The notes beneath the pieces were generated by a model. It saw only the letters and a list, made by a program, of their open reading frames with translations, searched no databases and was not told where the DNA came from. Both the position numbers and the translations under genes were made by a program. 62,241 nucleotides of DNA, from positions 1 to 62,241 of the forward strand of contig CAUJJW010000101.1 in NCBI GenBank assembly GCA_963205105.1. The letters are read 5' to 3'. This DNA comes from Verrucomicrobiota bacterium. GTDB taxonomy: Bacteria; Verrucomicrobiota; Verrucomicrobiia; Limisphaerales; CAIMTB01. Below are positions 50,084 to 57,895 of this stretch, piece by piece (the first letter of the stretch is position 1; each line of letters opens with the position of its first letter).

Positions 50084-51466
50084 TCAACCGCCCAGGAGGA
50101 AACGCATCGCGCGTTTCATGACATCCAGGGAGAACTTGGGGGGCGGGTAGCGCATTTTGGGGTCGAGCGCCAGGGAACGAGTGAGTACCGACCGATAGTG
50201 GGTGAAGGCATCGAACCCGGCCTTGCCGTGGTAGGCGCCCATGCCGCTCTCGCCCGACCCGCCAAAGGGCAGTTCCTGGCCGAGCATGTGCGTGATGGTG
50301 TCGTTGAGGCAGACACCCCCGGAGCGGGTGGCGCCCAGCACATGCTCCTGGATGGATCGGTCGCGGGTAAACAGGTAGAGCGCCAGGGGCGTGGGTCGGT
50401 CGCGCAGCAGCGCCAGCGCTTCATCAAGGTTCTCGAAGCCAACCACCGGCAGGATGGGGCCGAAGATCTCCTCCTGCATCACCGGGGCATCGGGTGGCGC
50501 CCCGGTCAGGATCGTGGGTGCGATGTAGAGGTCCGAGGCGTCGTGCTGCCCACCGTGTTCGATGTGCCCTGAGGTCAGGTGGGCGGCGAGGCGGTCAAAA
50601 TGGCGGCGGTTGATGATGCGGCCGTAATCCGGACTCTTTTGGGGATCCGGTCCGTAGAACTCCCGGATCGCCTGCTGGAGCGACTGAAGGAAGTCGTCGT
50701 GAATCCGGCGATCCACCAGCACGAAGTCGGGGGCCACACAGGTCTGGCCTGCGTTCATGAATTTGCCCCAGACGACCCGTCGGGCGGTGATGTCGATGGG
50801 TGCGTCACCGGCGACGATGCAGGGGCATTTGCCGCCGAGTTCCAGAGTCACCGGGGTCAGGTGCCGGGCTGCGGCGGCCATCACGGCGCGTCCCACAGCG
50901 GTGCTGCCGGTGAAGAAAATGGTGTCGAAGCGCTCGCGCAGGAGAGCCTCGGCGACCTCGCGATCTCCCTCGACGAGGGTGACGTATTCCTCGGTGAACG
51001 TGGCGCGGATCAACCGGCCGAGCGCCTGGGAGGTGTGGCTGGCGAATTCCGAGGATTTGAGCACGGTGCAGTTGCCGGCGGCCAGGGCGGACACCAAGGG
51101 GGACAACAGCAGTTGGACGGGGTAATTCCAGGGGCCGAGAATGAGTGCGACGCCGCGGGGTTCGGGGCGCGTCACACCGCGGGATGGCCAGGCCAGCCAG
51201 GGGGCGCGTCGTGCGCGCGGTTTCATCCACGACCGGAGGTGCTTCAGGGCATGGCAGATTTCACCCTGCACCAGGGCGATCTCGGAGACGTAGGCGTCCT
51301 GGGCGGACTTGCGCAGGTCGGCATGGAGTGCGGCCAACAAATCGGCCTCGTGCTTCTCCAGGGCCTTTTGAAGACGGGTCAGTTGGGCGACGCGGAAATC
51401 GAGCGAACGCGTCGCGCCCGTGCGGAAGTGGGCGACCTGGCGTGCGACGGTGGCGGCGAAATCCAT
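50084..51466 (-). CDS. Aldehyde dehydrogenase (class 3, YwdH/ALDH3-like)
   Basis: 460 residues, the compact length of the ALDH3 class, starting MDFAATVARQVAHFRTGATR. NAD-binding and catalytic motifs are in order: ALILGPWNYPVQLLLSPLVS, CTVLKSSEFASHTSQALGRL, FTGSTAVGRAVMAAAARHLT, TLELGGKCPCIVAGDA (general-base Glu), NAGQTCVAPDFVLV (catalytic Cys), APVMQEEIFGPILPVVGFEN and LPFGGSGESGMGAYHGKAGF. The C-terminal KMRYPPPKFSLDVMKRAMRF is a hydrophobic, possibly membrane-associated tail, as in fatty-aldehyde enzymes. It oxidises medium- or long-chain or aromatic aldehydes with NAD(P). It is on the same strand as the decaheme gene but 252 bases downstream, past a strong terminator. Confidence 0.95.
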   Translation of the reverse strand: MDFAATVARQVAHFRTGATRSLDFRVAQLTRLQKALEKHEADLLAALHADLRKSAQDAYVSEIALVQGEICHALKHLRSWMKPRARRAPWLAWPSRGVTRPEPRGVALILGPWNYPVQLLLSPLVSALAAGNCTVLKSSEFASHTSQALGRLIRATFTEEYVTLVEGDREVAEALLRERFDTIFFTGSTAVGRAVMAAAARHLTPVTLELGGKCPCIVAGDAPIDITARRVVWGKFMNAGQTCVAPDFVLVDRRIHDDFLQSLQQAIREFYGPDPQKSPDYGRIINRRHFDRLAAHLTSGHIEHGGQHDASDLYIAPTILTGAPPDAPVMQEEIFGPILPVVGFENLDEALALLRDRPTPLALYLFTRDRSIQEHVLGATRSGGVCLNDTITHMLGQELPFGGSGESGMGAYHGKAGFDAFTHYRSVLTRSLALDPKMRYPPPKFSLDVMKRAMRFLLGG

Positions 51467-51668
51467 GATCGGCGTGGGCAGTGACGGCGTCGAAAACGTC
51501 CGAGGCAGGAAACTGACCGAGGCGCAACCGGTTGGAAATGGATTTAGTGATGGATCGCGGGGGACCGATGGAAGGCTGGGGTCTGTCGAGTCGGGTCGAC
51601 CGCGGCGATCCTACTCATCCAGGAGAGGCCGGACCGGAAGTGTGTCATCCGGCGAGAGCACCGAAAAG

Positions 51669-51698
51669 GCACCGGGGAACCCGAAGGTTCCCCGGTGC
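51669..51698 (-). terminator. Strong intrinsic terminator after the decaheme cytochrome gene
   Basis: Perfect 12-bp stem gcaccggggaac / gttccccggtgc with a 6-base loop, 20 bases past the decaheme stop, followed on the minus strand by cttttc. It should separate the cytochrome transcript from the aldehyde dehydrogenase gene. Confidence 0.8.
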
Positions 51699-51718
51699 GG
51701 CGCGATGTTCGGTTTGGG

Positions 51719-54070
51719 CTACGGCTCCCGCGGGTAGGGCGGCACGTAGGGATTTGCGATGGAGTGAACCGCCTTCGGGCTGAGATCGCTGTTTGCACCA
51801 TGGCAAATCGTGCAGGTCTCGAATTCGTCGCCGCTCCATGGATCCGCCGGGGTGGGATCGTAGGTCATCAAATTTCCATGGGTGGTCGAGGCGGTGCTGT
51901 CGTGGCAGGCCATGCAAGCGAGGCGCGACGGCAGGTCATTCCAGGTGGTGCTCTTGGGGTCGGAATGGCACTTCGTGCAGTTGCGGACGTCTTGCGGGAA
52001 AATGATCTCCGAAAGTCCGCCGCCGCCGTTCTCGTTGCCCTTGTGGAGGTATTTCCCGTAGTGCGCACCGTGGACGCGCCGGACGAGTGGCGAGACACCA
52101 AAACCCCACTGGGAGGTGGTCCAACCGGTCTTGCCCGTCATCTGGTGGCCGTAGTCATGACAGTTCTTGCAGAGATCCGGAGTCATGGTGTTTGCGCGGG
52201 AACTCCCGTGGATTCTGGAATCCGCATGGCAGCTGATACAGGCGGATGCCGGGGTGATGTGCGCCTCGATGTTGGTCACGCCCACCTGGAAGTTCATCAT
52301 GGCATAGCCGCCCTGACCGGCTGCGGGACGGAACTCCGCATACACCGTGTACGTGCCTGAAGCGAGGTTGGTGACTTCGCCCAGTTGGTAGAGCAGGGCG
52401 TCGGCGGTGCGGGTCACCGCTCGGTCGTCCTTGGTCGGGTCCTTGCGGATCCGCAGATCATTGTTGGCCCTGCTGACGGCGGGATCGTTGAGCGCCGCTG
52501 CCGTGGTCAGGGCCGGCACGGTGTAGGAGCGAGGCCCGGAAACAAATAGGTCGGCGTTGCGCCATTCGGTGGGCTGGATGTTGGTGGAAATCTGGGGTTC
52601 CTTGATGGTCGAGGGATCGATGATCGCGCCGGTCGCGGCATCCCGGATCTGGAGGGTGACGACGGGTTTGTCCCCCGCGGTATAAAAAGCTCCGTTGGAC
52701 GGAGGTGTCAGCTGAAGGGAAACCAGGTTCTTGAAAGCGGGAGGAGCGACCCAATGCGCCTGGGAAACGGCAGAGGCCATGCCGCCATCGGCTTCATCCG
52801 CGGCGTGGCAGACGATGCAAACGGCATCACCGGATTGTGGCCCGCCGGTGTGTCCGATCATGCCGCCGGGGATCTCGGCCTTGGGTGCGAACGAGACGTT
52901 GTCGTGGCAACTCCCGCAAGCGAGGCGGGAAGGTTCAGTCTTCCATCGATCGTCGACGTGGCACGACGTGCAGTTGCGGATGTTTGCGGGGAACACGACG
53001 CCGAGGTAATCGCGGAAGTTCCCGGTGGTGGCGTTGGTGTTGAAGGCGGACTTCAATCCCTCGCCCATGTGCACGCCGTGGGCGCGGATCACGATGTGAT
53101 CGGACCGCCGCCCGCCGGGTGCCGAGGCATCCGTGAAGGCGGCATAACCGTCGTTGTTGTGGCACGCCTTGCAGCTCTTCTCCGGTTGGTAGTCGAGGGA
53201 CCAGCTGCCGAAGGGGTTACGTCCCACGTCGGCGTGGTGCATGTACATTTTGCCGCTGACGGTTCCTTCATGGCACGCCGTGCAACTGGCCTTGGTGGTG
53301 ACCGGTTGCTCCACCGTGCTGGTGCCGATTTGGACTGAGGCGAACTTCATCAACTGCTGGACCAGGTCGTCGCTCCGCACGGCATAGACGGAGACTGTGT
53401 ACGTGCCCGGGGCCTCGTCGGTGATGGGTTTGAGCGTGTAGGTCAGGGTGTTCCCGTTCACGACGACGTCCGGGTTGTTGCGGAGGTCGATGTAATGGTG
53501 AGGTGTTTTGGTGCGGTCCGTCGTCGCATTCAGGAGCTTCACTGCGGTTTTGGTGAGGCTCGGGTCCTCGGGACCATGCATGTAGAGGTTCAACGACGAG
53601 AATGACCCGCGGGTGATTCCCTGGGCGAAGTTGTCGAGAATGGTGACCGTGATGACGGGACTTTCTCCGGCCAGGAAGTGGCTCTGGTTGGCTGGCGCGG
53701 AGACCTGGACGAGGTAGGACCAGCCTTTCACCTCGGCGATGGTTTCGTTTTCATTGACCACTCGATAGAAGCCGAGGTCGTCCTGCGGAACGATGGGCAT
53801 CAAGGCCAGGTACACTCCGGTCTGGATTTCGGTGACTTTGGCCAGGGGAACATCGAACCACGGGGCATCGGCATGGTTCGAACTGCGGGTCTGGATGCGG
53901 TAGGGACCGCCCTTGCCGTGGAACACCAACTGCATCTGGCCGGCCACCGGACGGGAAAGGCCTACGATGTCCGGAGGCGATGCGGTCTGGGCTTGCAGGG
54001 GAGGAGTTGGCCCGCTGATGAGAGCGAGGGCCACGCCAAGGAAGAGTCGGAGTCGTTTGGGTAGGTTCAT
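51719..54070 (-). CDS. Decaheme c-type cytochrome, MtrC/OmcA-like architecture
   Basis: 783 residues from the ATG at 54070, with a signal peptide ending near LQAQ and no lipobox. Ten CXXCH sites occur in two groups of five: CTACH 263, CKACH 300, CTSCH 367, CGSCH 385 and CIVCH 418, then CISCH 611, CKNCH 634, CTKCH 698, CMACH 719 and CTICH 753. Each pentaheme block is preceded by a beta-domain (about 115-250 and 442-600, with GTYTVSVYAVRS and SGTYTVYAEFRP strands). This beta-pentaheme-beta-pentaheme order is that of the outer-surface MtrC/OmcA cytochromes that pass electrons to extracellular acceptors. An extra N-terminal beta segment with an FYRVVNE motif is lineage-specific. The lack of a lipid anchor and of neighbouring MtrA/MtrB genes is notable. 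Confidence 0.9.
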   Translation of the reverse strand: MNLPKRLRLFLGVALALISGPTPPLQAQTASPPDIVGLSRPVAGQMQLVFHGKGGPYRIQTRSSNHADAPWFDVPLAKVTEIQTGVYLALMPIVPQDDLGFYRVVNENETIAEVKGWSYLVQVSAPANQSHFLAGESPVITVTILDNFAQGITRGSFSSLNLYMHGPEDPSLTKTAVKLLNATTDRTKTPHHYIDLRNNPDVVVNGNTLTYTLKPITDEAPGTYTVSVYAVRSDDLVQQLMKFASVQIGTSTVEQPVTTKASCTACHEGTVSGKMYMHHADVGRNPFGSWSLDYQPEKSCKACHNNDGYAAFTDASAPGGRRSDHIVIRAHGVHMGEGLKSAFNTNATTGNFRDYLGVVFPANIRNCTSCHVDDRWKTEPSRLACGSCHDNVSFAPKAEIPGGMIGHTGGPQSGDAVCIVCHAADEADGGMASAVSQAHWVAPPAFKNLVSLQLTPPSNGAFYTAGDKPVVTLQIRDAATGAIIDPSTIKEPQISTNIQPTEWRNADLFVSGPRSYTVPALTTAAALNDPAVSRANNDLRIRKDPTKDDRAVTRTADALLYQLGEVTNLASGTYTVYAEFRPAAGQGGYAMMNFQVGVTNIEAHITPASACISCHADSRIHGSSRANTMTPDLCKNCHDYGHQMTGKTGWTTSQWGFGVSPLVRRVHGAHYGKYLHKGNENGGGGLSEIIFPQDVRNCTKCHSDPKSTTWNDLPSRLACMACHDSTASTTHGNLMTYDPTPADPWSGDEFETCTICHGANSDLSPKAVHSIANPYVPPYPREP

Positions 54071-54739
54071 GCTGCGACTGGTTTCTTGGGCACCCCACGT
54101 TCCGAATCCTTCATCGGCCTCCACCTCGCGAGCCTCCTGCGGCCTTTGGAACGCAGGAACCCGCGATGGTTGCTGATGTCAGACCCGGGTCACCGTGCCA
54201 CTGGGGTGCCTCGGTTGGATGCGCAAGCTTGAGCGATGCATGGAACACGTCGACGGGTGTGGGGTCGGTGCCGGGGAATGGACCCCGCCACCGCCGATGC
54301 CGGGAAAGGGGGGGGTTCCGCCCGTGGTTTGGCCAAGTGAACAGTGGTCCTAATTCGCTGGCGGGAAGTCCCTCCTGCTTTCGCCCGGTCGCAACCACAA
54401 CCTGGGACCCAGGGGTGAAGCCGGAATGCGATTCTTGCTGCGGCTCCCGTGATGCGGTGTCTCCTGCCTCGAAGAGAGGATTGCCTGAAGGTGCATCAGT
54501 TGCGGTTATTTCAGTCCATCGTGGGGAGTCCTGGAAATGACAAGCAACTGCCTGCAAATGCCAACCAAGTGCCGGGTCGCATGAACCCAAACGATGGATG
54601 GATCACGTTTCTCGCCCAACTCACCCGGACTCGTAAGAACGACCAGGCCGAGGTTGGTTCTTCCCGGGAGAGAGGAGTGGACCCATCAGCCACCCTGGGG
54701 TTTGACAGCGCTTGGGAGGTCTGGCGTAGGGTTTCTGCG
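54071..54739. other. Divergent intergenic region of the redox island
   Basis: 669 bases between the minus-strand decaheme gene and the plus-strand small membrane protein. Open frames here show no recognisable domain. The promoters of both sides must lie here, making it the natural place for a RegA binding site. A short G/C hairpin (ggggtc 54261-54266 with gacccc 54281-54286) is the only structure seen. Confidence 0.5.
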
Positions 54740-55120
54740 ATGGCCCGTCGTTGCGGCACATGGCTCGTGGTTCTGGCACTCGTCCTCACGACGGGGGGCC
54801 ACTGGGCCGTGCTCCAACTGTCTGCGTGGGCCGGCATGCTGGTCCGCTACTCCCAGCAGGGACCGGTCGGTGAGGCTATTTCCAAGACGTTTGACGGTCA
54901 GCATCCCTGCCGGTTGTGCCAACTGGTGCGGCAGGGGCGGGCCGAAGAGCACAGCAAGGAAAGCGCCGTCGTCGTGCTCAAACTGGATGGGTTGGCGCCG
55001 GTGGTTGGAGAATCGCTTTTCATCCCCCGACCAACGGGGCGTGCGGTCGGTTTTCCGTTCGCCATGATGGCCCCGCGAAGGCCCGATTCCCCACCGGTGC
55101 CGCCGCCACGCGCGGTTTGA
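54740..55120 (+). CDS. Small membrane-anchored CxxC protein
   Basis: 126 residues from the ATG at 54740; earlier in-frame starts (54449 onward) would delay the membrane helix and add unlike sequence. Residues 5-35 are hydrophobic (CGTWLVVLALVLTTGGHWAV, LQLSAWAGMLVRY). The next part, EAISKTFDGQHPCRLCQLVR, carries a CxxC pair in a context I recall from small verrucomicrobial proteins near cytochrome or metal genes. The tail is proline-rich (PDSPPVPPPRAV). A thiol pair outside the membrane could bind a metal or take part in redox chemistry. No established family can be named. It is the first gene on the plus strand of the redox island, ahead of RegBA. Confidence 0.65.
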   Translation: MARRCGTWLVVLALVLTTGGHWAVLQLSAWAGMLVRYSQQGPVGEAISKTFDGQHPCRLCQLVRQGRAEEHSKESAVVVLKLDGLAPVVGESLFIPRPTGRAVGFPFAMMAPRRPDSPPVPPPRAV

Positions 55121-55201
55121 TTCCCGCCGCCGACGGTTCGGTTCGGCCACTTCCTGGAACGGGACTTGGGCGCAGGCGCCAAGCTCTTGAACCGTGAACC
55201 G

Positions 55202-55266
55202 TGAACCGGGGATTCCGGGGGGCGAGACGCCCCCCTCTACGGCAGGCGAGACGCCCGCCGCTACGG
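55202..55266. repeat. Dispersed GGCGAGACGCC repeat, copy 1
   Basis: 65 bp nearly identical to 55427-55493, containing ggcgagacgcc twice around ctctacggca. It is preceded by a short tandem (gaaccgt repeated). Such units are scattered in verrucomicrobial intergenic DNA. Confidence 0.8.
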
Positions 55267-55426
55267 ACGACCGGTTCCTGGGAAGCGGCGTTGGCGCTGG
55301 CGCCATGCTCACGGGCCATGAACCTGGGGAGGCGGGGGGATTACGATTAGGAGTAGGAGTACGATGACGAGGGGAGGGGAGGTTCATGAAGAGCCCCCTG
55401 TTCGAAATCGACCTGCTCACGGGCCT

Positions 55427-55493
55427 TGAACCGGGGATTCCCGGGGGGCGAGACGCCTCCCCTCTACGGCAGGCGAGACGCCCGCCGCTATGG
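55427..55493. repeat. Dispersed GGCGAGACGCC repeat, copy 2
   Basis: Same orientation as copy 1, with 3-4 differences, and lying 62 bases before the RegB start. The 160 bases between the copies hold tandem aggagta units and nothing coding. Confidence 0.8.
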
Positions 55494-55554
55494 CTCCAAG
55501 GTTCATCCTTCGACAACACGCATTCACGTCGGTCGGTTATTCCCATTTTCCTTC

Positions 55555-56829
55555 ATGAGATCTTCTTCGTGCGCCGCCATGTCGGCGTTGAAATTGCCGT
55601 GGCTGCGACGGCTTCGGTGGACGGCGGTGGCGGGGCAGGCCATCACGGTTCTCTGGGTGGTTCGCGGACTGAACATCCCGTTGCCTTTGGGACCGGTCTT
55701 CGCGGTCATCAGTTTCACCGCGTTGACCAATCTTGGCATGCATGGGATTCCCGCAGGCCGTGGGGAAAGTTCCCGGTTCCTGGCGGCGGTGCTCGCGTTG
55801 GACGTGGCCTTGTTGACGGTGATGCTTCATCTCACCGGCGGGCCGCACAACCCGTTCAGCACGCTGTACCTGGTCTTGGTGGCGTTGTCGGCGATCGCGC
55901 TGACGCCTGCGTGGACGTGGGCGATCGCCGGGTTGTCGTGCGTGGGGTACGGTTGGTTGTTTCTGGCACCCGAGGCTCTGGCGCGCGCCGGAGATCCGGC
56001 CTGCGGGGTGGGGCCGAACCTGCCGTTGGCGATTCATCTGCGGGGCATGATCGTGGCCTTCGGGGTGACCGCCGTGTTGGTCGCGTTCTTTGCCGCGCGC
56101 ATGCAGCAGGCTCTGCGCCGGCAGGATCTGGAGCTGGCGAAGGCTCGCGAGCAGGCCATCCAACACGAACGCTTCGCGGCCCTGGCCACGCTGGCGGCCG
56201 GAGCGGCGCATGAATTGGGAACCCCGCTCGGAACCATCGTGGTCGCCGCCGGCGAATTGGCCCGCGAGGCGAGGTCGCAATCCAACGGCCAGGACTATGT
56301 CGCCGATGCGGAACTGATTCGTGCGGAGGCCTTCCGCTGTCGCACGATACTCGATCGATTGCACAACAACGCCGCCGACGTTCCGCAGTGGGTGAAACTG
56401 GGAGACGTTCTGGGAACTCTGCAGGAGCGATTCCCGGAGGTGCACTTTGAACTCCACGAGTCTCCGCCACGGGACGGGTTGGTCGCGCCTCCACAGGCGT
56501 TGACGCAAGCGCTCGCCAACCTGATCGGCAACGCGGTGGATGCCGCCCCGGCAGGAACGGTGGTGCACGTTCGCATGCTGGCGGCAGGTCCCTCCGTGGA
56601 ATTCCAAGTCACGGATCGGGGGGCTGGGCTGAGCGAGGAGGCGCGGGTCCATGCCTCGGAGCCGTTTTTCACCACCAAACCGCCGGGGAAGGGGATGGGC
56701 TTGGGGCTGTTTCTGGTGCAGTTGCTGGCCCGTCGGCTGGCGGGAGAATTGCGCTTCGAAACACCGAGCGAAGGCGGGACCCGTGCGATCCTCCGTCTCC
56801 CCGTCGCTGTGGGGGAGGGACAGCAATGA
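55555..56829 (+). CDS. regB: RegB/PrrB-type redox sensor histidine kinase
   Basis: 424 residues from the ATG at 55555 (another ATG at 55579 would shorten it by 8). Six hydrophobic segments cover about 20-190. The quinone-site signature LTGGPHNPFSTLYLVLVALS lies at 93-112, as in RegB. The H-box is TLAAGAAHELGTPLGTI with His-219. Forty-three residues later LIRAEAFRCRTILDRLHNNA keeps Cys-262 in the context of the RegB redox cysteine. The ATPase part has LANLIGNAVDAAP (N), VTDRGAGLS (G1), FFTTKPPGKGMGLGLFL (F/G2) and ends FETPSEGGTRAILRLP. It should sense quinone-pool or thiol redox state and phosphorylate RegA, whose start overlaps its stop (ATGA). Confidence 0.92.
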   Translation: MRSSSCAAMSALKLPWLRRLRWTAVAGQAITVLWVVRGLNIPLPLGPVFAVISFTALTNLGMHGIPAGRGESSRFLAAVLALDVALLTVMLHLTGGPHNPFSTLYLVLVALSAIALTPAWTWAIAGLSCVGYGWLFLAPEALARAGDPACGVGPNLPLAIHLRGMIVAFGVTAVLVAFFAARMQQALRRQDLELAKAREQAIQHERFAALATLAAGAAHELGTPLGTIVVAAGELAREARSQSNGQDYVADAELIRAEAFRCRTILDRLHNNAADVPQWVKLGDVLGTLQERFPEVHFELHESPPRDGLVAPPQALTQALANLIGNAVDAAPAGTVVHVRMLAAGPSVEFQVTDRGAGLSEEARVHASEPFFTTKPPGKGMGLGLFLVQLLARRLAGELRFETPSEGGTRAILRLPVAVGEGQQ

Positions 56830-57368
56830 CCGAATCATCGTCCATCCTGCTCGTCGACGACGACGCTGTGTTTCGGGATCGACTGGCCCGGGCGCTGACC
56901 GTGCGAGGGTGCCGGGTGGTTGTCGCGGGGGACGCTCGCTCGGCGTCGGCATTGTGGAGCGGTTCCCTGTTTGCGGGAGCCGTGCTGGATTTGCGGTTGG
57001 TGGAGTCCTCTGGTCTGCAATTGATCCGGGAATTCAAGGCCTTCCATCCCGATGCCCGGATCATCGTGCTCACCGGTTTTGGCAGCATTGGTACGGCCAT
57101 GGAGGCGGGACGGCTGGGTGCGGCGGAGTACCTCACCAAGCCGGTGGATGTCGATCGGTTGCTGGCGGCGCTTCGCGGAGAGGGAAACGCCGGAGCCGCC
57201 CTGGCTGCGGCATCGGCAGTGGTGCCCACCCTGGAGAGTGTGGAATGGGAGCACATCCAGCGGGTGCTGGCGGACTGTGGTGGCAATGTTTCCCGCACCG
57301 CGCGGTTGTTGGGCATCGACCGCCGTTCGCTTCAGCGAAAGCTGTCCAAGTATCCGCCGCCGAGATGA
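56826..57368 (+). CDS. regA: RegA/PrrA-type response regulator with Fis-like HTH
   Basis: 180 residues, overlapping the kinase stop by 4 bases (ATGA). The receiver domain has the acidic pair in ILLVDDDAVFRDRLARALTV, the phosphoacceptor Asp in GAVLDLRLVESSGLQLI, Thr in IIVLTGFGSIGTA and Lys in AAEYLTKPVDVDRLLAAL. After a short proline-poor linker, the C-terminal Fis-type HTH reads WEHIQRVLADCGGNVSRTAR then LLGIDRRSLQRKLSKYPPPR, the highly conserved RegA DNA-binding end. It should activate or repress redox genes on a signal from RegB; the flanking cytochrome genes are the obvious targets, which is inference. A repeated hairpin lies 10 bases past the stop. Confidence 0.93.
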   Translation: MTESSSILLVDDDAVFRDRLARALTVRGCRVVVAGDARSASALWSGSLFAGAVLDLRLVESSGLQLIREFKAFHPDARIIVLTGFGSIGTAMEAGRLGAAEYLTKPVDVDRLLAALRGEGNAGAALAAASAVVPTLESVEWEHIQRVLADCGGNVSRTARLLGIDRRSLQRKLSKYPPPR

Positions 57369-57377
57369 GGGATCGCA

Positions 57378-57398
57378 CGGTGCGGCAAGATGCCGCAC
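57378..57398. terminator. TGCGGCA...TGCCGCA hairpin after regA
   Basis: Perfect 9-bp stem ggtgcggca / tgccgcacc with loop aga. A close relative occurs at 58873-58889, so this may be a repeated extragenic palindrome used as a transcript end. Confidence 0.6.
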
Positions 57399-57471
57399 CC
57401 CACACGGTATGCAGGCGATACCAGGCATGTTGGGATGTGCTGTTCCGCCGATCGAACCTGCTGCCAATTGC

Positions 57472-57789
57472 ATGATAAGGCCCCCGCGCGCAACTCCACC
57501 CGCATGGACTCGTTATCTTCGTCCTCCTCCTCCTCCTCCGCCTGAGGTGCGGATTTTCACCTGGGGAATGAGTATCCTTGGCGTGTTGTTCTTTGTTGTG
57601 GTCTGGGTGGGTTTGTCCTTGTGGAAACAGCCGGACTCGGTGGGTCGGACGACGCCGAAGGAGGCGGAAGCCCTTGCTCCGGTCGGCGATCTTGCCGAGG
57701 GCGGTTCGGATGTTTTCCATGCCATCCCCAGTTCTGCCACGGCGGTGGTGGCTGGAGAGGGCGCGCTGCGGTCTGGGCCAGCACCTTGA
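57472..57789 (+). CDS. Small proline-rich single-pass membrane protein
   Basis: 105 residues from the ATG at 57472 (MIRPPRATPPAWTRYLRPPP). A run of seven prolines ends the first 24 residues. A membrane helix at about 30-50 (FTWGMSILGVLFFVVVWVGL) and a polar tail follow. The basic, proline-rich N-terminus should be cytoplasmic. No family is recognised. It lies between regA and the monoheme cytochrome gene on the same strand (106 bases to the latter), so it may be a small accessory or regulatory membrane protein of the island. Confidence is limited because the length is short and part of the tail overlaps unlikely frames. Confidence 0.5.
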   Translation: MIRPPRATPPAWTRYLRPPPPPPPEVRIFTWGMSILGVLFFVVVWVGLSLWKQPDSVGRTTPKEAEALAPVGDLAEGGSDVFHAIPSSATAVVAGEGALRSGPAP

Positions 57790-57895
57790 CATGCACCCTT
57801 GGGCCGGCAACAGCGGGGCCGTTTCACGGACCGCCCTGGCTGCGGCGATTTGCCACATCGTGGGAGCCAGCATCCGCCTGCCAAGGTTGCGACCG

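Noticed and set aside
55537..56952. 471-residue minus-strand open frame
   Set aside because: Antisense to the RegB-like kinase, rich in Arg and Gln, with no domain.
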